NCBI GenBank assembly: GCA_017543165.1
Contig: JAFYGL010000159.1
Coordinates: forward strand, 1 to 17,688
Reading direction: 5' to 3'
DNA length: 17,688 bases
DNA from: Victivallales bacterium
GTDB taxonomy: Bacteria > Verrucomicrobiota > Lentisphaeria > Oligosphaerales > Oligosphaeraceae
Below the pieces are notes generated by a model that saw nothing but the letters and a program-made list of their open reading frames with translations, was not told where the DNA came from and made no database searches. How positions within the stretch are numbered: the first letter of the stretch is position 1; the number at the start of each line of letters is the position of its first letter. This document shows, piece by piece, positions 14,075 to 17,688 of this stretch. Position numbers and translations under genes: made by a program.

Positions 14075-14848
14075 ATGGGTCTGAAATGTCCAAAATGCGG
14101 CGTAGATAATCTTCTTACGGCAATTTTCTGCCGCGGTTGCGGTGAAAAACTGGATTTGAATGAGATGAAGCCAGATGATGTCCTCAATGACGAGCACACC
14201 AAGTCGCAGCGCAAAGGGGCTTCCAAGGCACAGAAGACATTCGTGGGCGTTTTCTTCGGTCTGCTGGGAATCATCGTTCTGCTGGCAATGTGCCCAGTCG
14301 GCGCAAAAGGAACAGCCGAAGGCGAGGTTGACAAGGCACTCGAGACTGGATTTACCCTGCTGAACAAGGTGAAAGTGGCTCCAGCCCCCGCGCCAGGCAA
14401 AGGCAAGAAGCCAGGCGCCAAGAAGGGCGCGTCAAAGGCAAAGGCATTGCCCACTCTGGATATCAGCAGCGACGATGCAAGCAAACTGATGTCCAAGGCA
14501 ATGGGGCTGCCCAAGGACCAGTGGCCCCAGGGGCCCCTGGTGCCTAAGCATTTCAGCGTGGACTTCAAGGCTGGCAATAGTTTCAAAATCGTGGTGAAGA
14601 CCAAGGCATTCGGCTTTTTGCCTGTTTCTTGCACGGCCAATGCCAAAATCCAGGAAGCGGAAGGCCAAGGCACAAAGTACGACTATGTCCTAGGCAGCCC
14701 CAGGCTGGGCATGCTTCCGCTTTTCGTGTATGGCGATTTGTCGCTGGGCCTTATCCAGAACCTTATGAACTCAGTTCCTGCGTTCCAGACTATCAAGACC
14801 GCATCGGAAATAACCACTTCAGACGGCAAAATTACCGTGAAATTCTAG
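14075..14848 (+). CDS. Zinc-ribbon membrane protein of unknown function
   Basis: The 257-residue protein has an N-terminal zinc ribbon (C5-C8 and C19-C22, CPKCG...CRGCGEKL), a basic region, and one membrane helix (about 55-73, TFVGVFFGLLGIIVLLA). An Ala/Pro/Lys-rich linker (about 105-135) leads to a C-terminal domain (about 135-257) of predicted beta character that I do not recognise. The ribbon would be cytosolic and the C-terminal domain outside, by the positive-inside rule. GGAGG (14061-14065) gives a strong ribosome site 9 bases upstream. The stop codon TAG ends 4 bases before a heptamer repeat that separates it from the convergent kinase gene. Confidence 0.75.
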   Translation: MGLKCPKCGVDNLLTAIFCRGCGEKLDLNEMKPDDVLNDEHTKSQRKGASKAQKTFVGVFFGLLGIIVLLAMCPVGAKGTAEGEVDKALETGFTLLNKVKVAPAPAPGKGKKPGAKKGASKAKALPTLDISSDDASKLMSKAMGLPKDQWPQGPLVPKHFSVDFKAGNSFKIVVKTKAFGFLPVSCTANAKIQEAEGQGTKYDYVLGSPRLGMLPLFVYGDLSLGLIQNLMNSVPAFQTIKTASEITTSDGKITVKF

Positions 14849-14852
14849 TTGC

Positions 14853-14970
14853 CTGTGGACTGTGGACTGTGGACTGTGAACTGTGAACTGTGAGGTGCAG
14901 TTTTATCTGTAGTTTTTGCAACGGACTTTCAGTTGCTCACAGTCCACAGTCCACTGTCCACTGTCCACTA
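14853..14970. repeat. Inverted pair of heptanucleotide tandem arrays between convergent genes
   Basis: Six 7-bp units (CTGTGGA x3, CTGTGAA x2, CTGTGAG) run from 14853 to 14894. After a 41-bp middle, complementary units run from CTCAC (14936) through CAGTCCA x2 and CTGTCCA x2 to 14970. The two arms can fold into an imperfect hairpin of more than 30 bp. The plus-strand gene stops 4 bases before it, and the minus-strand gene stop codon lies in its last three bases. It may act as a two-way transcription stop. The heptamer array itself looks like a slippage-prone simple repeat. Confidence 0.85.
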
Positions 14971-15762
14971 TATTTTAATTTTTTTCTTCCGTTTTTTGCG
15001 CCTAAGCAGCGCATTGAAGCAATAGTGCGCGTAGCGTGCCGCCTTTAGCAGGAACGATTGATTTTCGTATGCGTTTTTGAGTGTGTCGTCCTGCCAGTCT
15101 GGATAATACGAGAATACGATTTTGGCCAGGGAGAACATATCCGATTTGGCCAGGGACTTGAAGAACTGCCGTTGAATGATATTTGGCTTGTCTGGGAGTA
15201 TATAAGCCGAGGCCGTATCCACAAGCCAGGGATGCCCATCTTCCCCGACAAGTATGTTTGCCCTCCTTAGGTCGCCATGGCTAATGCCGTTCTTGTGCAA
15301 ATTGTGTATGTAGTCAATCAACTCTTGGAAAAAGGCCCTGGGCGGAATTGGAAAGTCCTTGTGATGCCGCGGATTTTCAAGATGGCCTGAATTGGGAATG
15401 TACTGGAAAATGGCGGTGTCCCTGCGTGGCTTTGCGTAGGGCATGGCTACTCTGGCAAGATTCTTCTCCCGTATCCTGGCATTTGCCATGTATTCGTTCT
15501 TGATGCAGTGCCCTCCATAGAAGAACCTGATGGGCCACAACCTTCTGGCAAAGGTCTTTATGAAAACAGGAACGCCGCCAATATCGGCGCTGTATTCATC
15601 GGAATTGACGCAGGTGCGCGTCTGGGCTATGGGTTCTATGGTCTTTAGATAGGCAAGAAACGGGCCACGCTCCTTGCATTGCTTGTCTGCCTCCTCAATA
15701 ATGTCCTTATTGAGATATTTTTCTTCACTGCTGTCCACTGTTCTAGCCCATTGAATGCCCAT
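14968..15762 (-). CDS. WaaP/Kdo-kinase-like (lipopolysaccharide kinase superfamily) protein
   Basis: The 264-residue protein has a protein-kinase-like fold of the WaaP/RIO/KdkA type. K69 (VFIK) is the likely ATP-binding lysine and E90 (KNE) its partner. HGDLRRANIL (162-171) is the catalytic loop with D164 and N169. VDTAS (181-185) supplies the metal-binding D182. Relatives phosphorylate heptose or Kdo of lipopolysaccharide at the inner membrane face, but protein targets cannot be excluded. The C-terminus is very basic (RRKKRKKKIKI), which could bind membrane or RNA. AAGG lies 6 bases before the ATG on the minus strand. No LPS genes surround it, so the substrate is unknown. Confidence 0.78.
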   Translation of the reverse strand: MGIQWARTVDSSEEKYLNKDIIEEADKQCKERGPFLAYLKTIEPIAQTRTCVNSDEYSADIGGVPVFIKTFARRLWPIRFFYGGHCIKNEYMANARIREKNLARVAMPYAKPRRDTAIFQYIPNSGHLENPRHHKDFPIPPRAFFQELIDYIHNLHKNGISHGDLRRANILVGEDGHPWLVDTASAYILPDKPNIIQRQFFKSLAKSDMFSLAKIVFSYYPDWQDDTLKNAYENQSFLLKAARYAHYCFNALLRRKKRKKKIKI

Positions 15763-15826
15763 AATATACCTTATGCCGCTGGTTTTTCCCTTTGAAATTG
15801 CTTTTTTGCGACAGTATTTGTTTTGT

Positions 15827-15854
15827 TTGCAATATTTGTTATTTATAGTATATT
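15827..15854 (+). promoter_or_regulatory. Promoter of comM
   Basis: TTGCAA (15827-15832), a 16-bp spacer and TATATT (15849-15854) repeat exactly the hexamers and spacing of the rpsP promoter. The divergent gap (15763-15918) is very AT-rich and must also hold the promoter of the minus-strand kinase, which I cannot place. Confidence 0.55.
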
Positions 15855-15918
15855 AACGCAAGTAAAAAAGAAATTTTTAATGAAAGTATAAAAATACATA
15901 AAAAATTATAGGAGATGG

Positions 15919-17469
15919 ATGATGGTTTCCCAGGTGTTGAGCGGTGCGCTTTATGGCGTTGATGTAAGGACAGTGGAAGTGGAGGTGCGTGCGCGGAAGG
16001 ACGCAGTGCCCGATGAGGAGAAAAAGGACAGCGGCATCACCCTGGTCGGCTTGCCTGACACGGCTGTGCGTGAAAGCAAGGACCGTGTGTGGTCCTCGAT
16101 AATCGCATGCCGTCGCGCCTTGCCGCGTGGACGCGTCACCATAAATCTGGCGCCTGCTGACTTGCGCAAAAGCGGCACTGCCTACGATTTGCCCATAGCA
16201 TTGTGCGTGCTGGCCGCGACTGAACAACTTCCTGCGGAGTGCCTGCGCGGAGCCATGATAATCGGGGAGCTTGCATTGAATGGCAAAGTGCGTCCCATTC
16301 GCGGTGCGCTGGCCATGGCAATGCACGCCAAAAAACTGGGCTTGCGCTGTCTTATCCTGCCCCAGGAGAACGCCAATGAGGCGGCTGCGGCAGGCGGTCC
16401 ACCCGTATATGGCGTGTCTTCATTGTCCGAGGCAATCGCCTTCCTTACTGGAATGCAGAACATCGAGCCAGTCAGGTTTGATTCGACACATCTATACGAG
16501 AACATGTACGACGGGCTTCCTGACTATGTTGATGTAAAAGGGCAGGAAAGCGCAAAGAGGGCCTTCGTTATCGCCGCGGCAGGCAACCACAACCTGCTGA
16601 TGATAGGCCAGCCAGGTACGGGCAAGACGCTTCTTGCAAAGCGCATTCAGAGCATTATGCCGCCGCTTACGCCAGAGGAGGCAATGGAGGTAACCAAGGT
16701 GCATAGCATCGCAGGCGTGCTGGGACCTAACGCAGGGCTTATCGTGAGACGTCCATTCAGAGATCCGCACCACACTGTAAGCGATGCGGGGCTGGTGGGA
16801 GGCCAGGCCGTGCCGCGCCCTGGCGAACTGAGCCTGGCTCACTGCGGCGTGCTATTCCTGGATGAATTGCCAGAATTCCGCAGAAATGTGCTTGAGGTAA
16901 TGCGGCAGCCGCTGGAATCTGGATATGTGACGCTCTCCAGGGCAACTGGCTCATTCGTATTTCCCGCCAGGGTGATGCTAATCGCCGCCATGAATCCATG
17001 CCCATGCGGATACTATGGCTCGCGCACACGCCAATGTCATTGCAGTCCACTCCAAATCGCCGCATACAGGGGACGCATCTCTGGCCCCTTGCTGGACCGC
17101 ATCGACATACACATCGAGGTCGCTCCCATCCCCGATGAATTGCTGACCTCGCGCCGCAACGGCGAAACTTCGGCCTCAATGCGAAACAAGGTCTGGGCAG
17201 CACGGCAAATACAGGCACAACGCTATAAGGGAACACACATTCGAGACAATTCACAACTTTCAGGCAAAATGCTGGACGATTTCTGCCCACTGAACTCGGA
17301 ATGCGCTAACATGCTGCGTTACATAATAAACGAACTGCGCCTCAGCGCACGCGCATACGACAGAATCCTCCGCGTCGCACGCACCATCGCAGACCTGGAA
17401 GCCAGCGAACAAATCCTGCCAATGCACATCAACGAAGCCGCAAACTACAGACTCCTGGACAGGCAATAG
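15919..17469 (+). CDS. comM: ComM/YifB-family Mg-chelatase-like AAA+ ATPase
   Basis: ComM is a hexameric helicase-like ATPase that promotes branch migration during natural transformation; YifB homologues are also widespread in non-transformable bacteria. The 516-residue protein has an N-terminal ribosomal-S5-like domain (about 20-180, with GLPDTAVRESKDRV and NLAPADLRKSGTAYDLPIAL). The AAA+ core has Walker A GQPGTGKT (230-237) and Walker B LFLDELPEF (D315, E316). NPCPCGYYG (359-367) and the arginine-bearing GPLLDRIDIH are family marks. The C-terminal domain has LSARAYDRILRVARTIADLE. AGGAG (15910-15914) sits 4 bases before ATG 15919 and 7 before ATG 15922, so the second Met is equally likely. 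Confidence 0.95.
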   Translation: MMVSQVLSGALYGVDVRTVEVEVRARKDAVPDEEKKDSGITLVGLPDTAVRESKDRVWSSIIACRRALPRGRVTINLAPADLRKSGTAYDLPIALCVLAATEQLPAECLRGAMIIGELALNGKVRPIRGALAMAMHAKKLGLRCLILPQENANEAAAAGGPPVYGVSSLSEAIAFLTGMQNIEPVRFDSTHLYENMYDGLPDYVDVKGQESAKRAFVIAAAGNHNLLMIGQPGTGKTLLAKRIQSIMPPLTPEEAMEVTKVHSIAGVLGPNAGLIVRRPFRDPHHTVSDAGLVGGQAVPRPGELSLAHCGVLFLDELPEFRRNVLEVMRQPLESGYVTLSRATGSFVFPARVMLIAAMNPCPCGYYGSRTRQCHCSPLQIAAYRGRISGPLLDRIDIHIEVAPIPDELLTSRRNGETSASMRNKVWAARQIQAQRYKGTHIRDNSQLSGKMLDDFCPLNSECANMLRYIINELRLSARAYDRILRVARTIADLEASEQILPMHINEAANYRLLDRQ

Positions 17470-17482
17470 ATGTGTTGTAGTA

Positions 17483-17525
17483 TGTGGGGAGGGGGAAGGG
17501 CCGTTGGCCCTTCCCCCTCCCCACA
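17483..17525 (+). terminator. 20-bp perfect hairpin downstream of comM
   Basis: A perfect 20-bp stem (17483-17502 with 17506-17525) closes a 3-base loop, 13 bases after the comM stop. One strand is almost pure purine (TGTGGGGAGGGGGAAGGGCC). No T-run follows, so it is either a strong but atypical terminator, a transcript-protecting structure, or a dispersed palindrome. The call as terminator rests on position. Confidence 0.5.
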
Positions 17526-17546
17526 CCCCACCTCTATCCCTTGCTG

Positions 17547-17584
17547 CGCGTTCCCGCTTTCGCATTCGCGAAAGCGGAAACGCG
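17547..17584. repeat. Second long hairpin in the gene-free tail
   Basis: CCGCTTTCGC (17554-17563) and GCGAAAGCGG (17568-17577) pair perfectly around ATTC. The stem extends outward, after one C-A mismatch, through CGCGTT (17547-17552) and AACGCG (17579-17584). It lies 21 bases beyond the comM hairpin. No gene is credible in 17470-17688. Confidence 0.6.
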
Positions 17585-17634
17585 GGTAATGGCTAGATGT
17601 AGGTTGAGGGAGAGGACGTGTTGTTCTTGAGTTA

Positions 17635-17675
17635 TATGGGGAGGGGGAAAGTGTGCCCGCGGCGAAAGCTGCGGG
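17635..17675. repeat. Second G-rich tract and GAAA-loop hairpin
   Basis: TATGGGGAGGGGGAAA (17635-17650) repeats the G-rich arm found at 17481 (12 identical bases, GGGGAGGGGGAA). It is followed by CCCGCGGC (17656-17663) paired with GCTGCGGG (17668-17675), including one G-T pair, closing a GAAA tetraloop. The C-rich partner arm seen downstream of comM is missing here. Confidence 0.45.
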
Positions 17676-17688
17676 TAGATGCGCCATC

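Noticed and set aside
15730..15746. Copy of the CTGTCCA heptamer inside the kinase gene, suggesting repeat spread into coding sequence
   Set aside because: Only one unit with short flanking identity is present and it encodes ordinary residues; chance is sufficient.
17445..17687. 80-codon minus-strand frame at the window end
   Set aside because: It overlaps comM and the hairpin region, and its composition is biased Pro/Ser/Arg low complexity, as expected from repeats.
1..17688. tRNA genes, CRISPR arrays, insertion sequences or prophage genes
   Set aside because: No cloverleaf-like sequence, regularly spaced repeats with unique spacers, transposase motifs or phage structural genes were seen.

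Overview
The window is a dense, mostly plus-strand stretch of bacterial chromosome carrying core RNA-metabolism, translation and cell-envelope genes. It holds no phage, plasmid, IS or CRISPR signature. The best lineage clue is a 51-residue basic protein at 12649-12804. It resembles the small basic proteins known from the Planctomycetes-Verrucomicrobia-Chlamydiae (PVC) superphylum. With the moderately GC-rich composition and the gene order, a PVC bacterium of the Lentisphaerota/Kiritimatiellota/Verrucomicrobiota kind is the most likely source. This is inference, not proof.

Layout. (1) 1-1320 is the end of a neutral-ceramidase-family hydrolase whose start lies outside the window. It is followed by a 280-bp gap full of GC-rich palindromes. 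(2) 1498-6320 is a probable operon from a sigma70-like promoter: 5-formyl-THF cyclo-ligase, RNase Y, a sugar-phosphate-type nucleotidyltransferase and a ROK-like sugar kinase with an extra N-terminal domain. (3) 6414-7172 is an unrecognised acidic protein with an internal duplication. (4) 7216-9342 is the ribosomal operon rpsP-khpA-trmD-rplS, without rimM, with its own promoter and an intrinsic terminator. KhpA carries a long N-terminal extension over an internal start. (5) 9445-12548 is rnhB-pcnB and a membrane-anchored D,D-carboxypeptidase. (6) 12572-12856 is a single-gene unit for the PVC small basic protein. (7) 12866-14848 is prmA, an FmdB-type zinc ribbon gene and a zinc-ribbon membrane protein gene. 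(8) 14853-14970 is a heptanucleotide inverted repeat between two convergent stop codons. (9) 14968-15762 (minus) is a WaaP/Kdo-kinase-like protein. (10) 15827-17469 is comM with its promoter. (11) 17470-17688 is gene-free and holds three strong hairpins.

How the genes fit together. RNase Y, poly(A) polymerase, RNase HII and the KH protein form an RNA-processing theme. bS16, bL19, TrmD and PrmA serve ribosome and tRNA function. The nucleotidyltransferase/kinase pair, the carboxypeptidase and the lipopolysaccharide-kinase-like protein point to sugar activation and envelope work. I found no clear new multi-gene system. The least-explained items are the nucleotidyltransferase/ROK pair, the duplicated-module protein, the two-start khpA, a TrmD with Glu at the usual catalytic Asp position, and several structured or repetitive intergenic elements.
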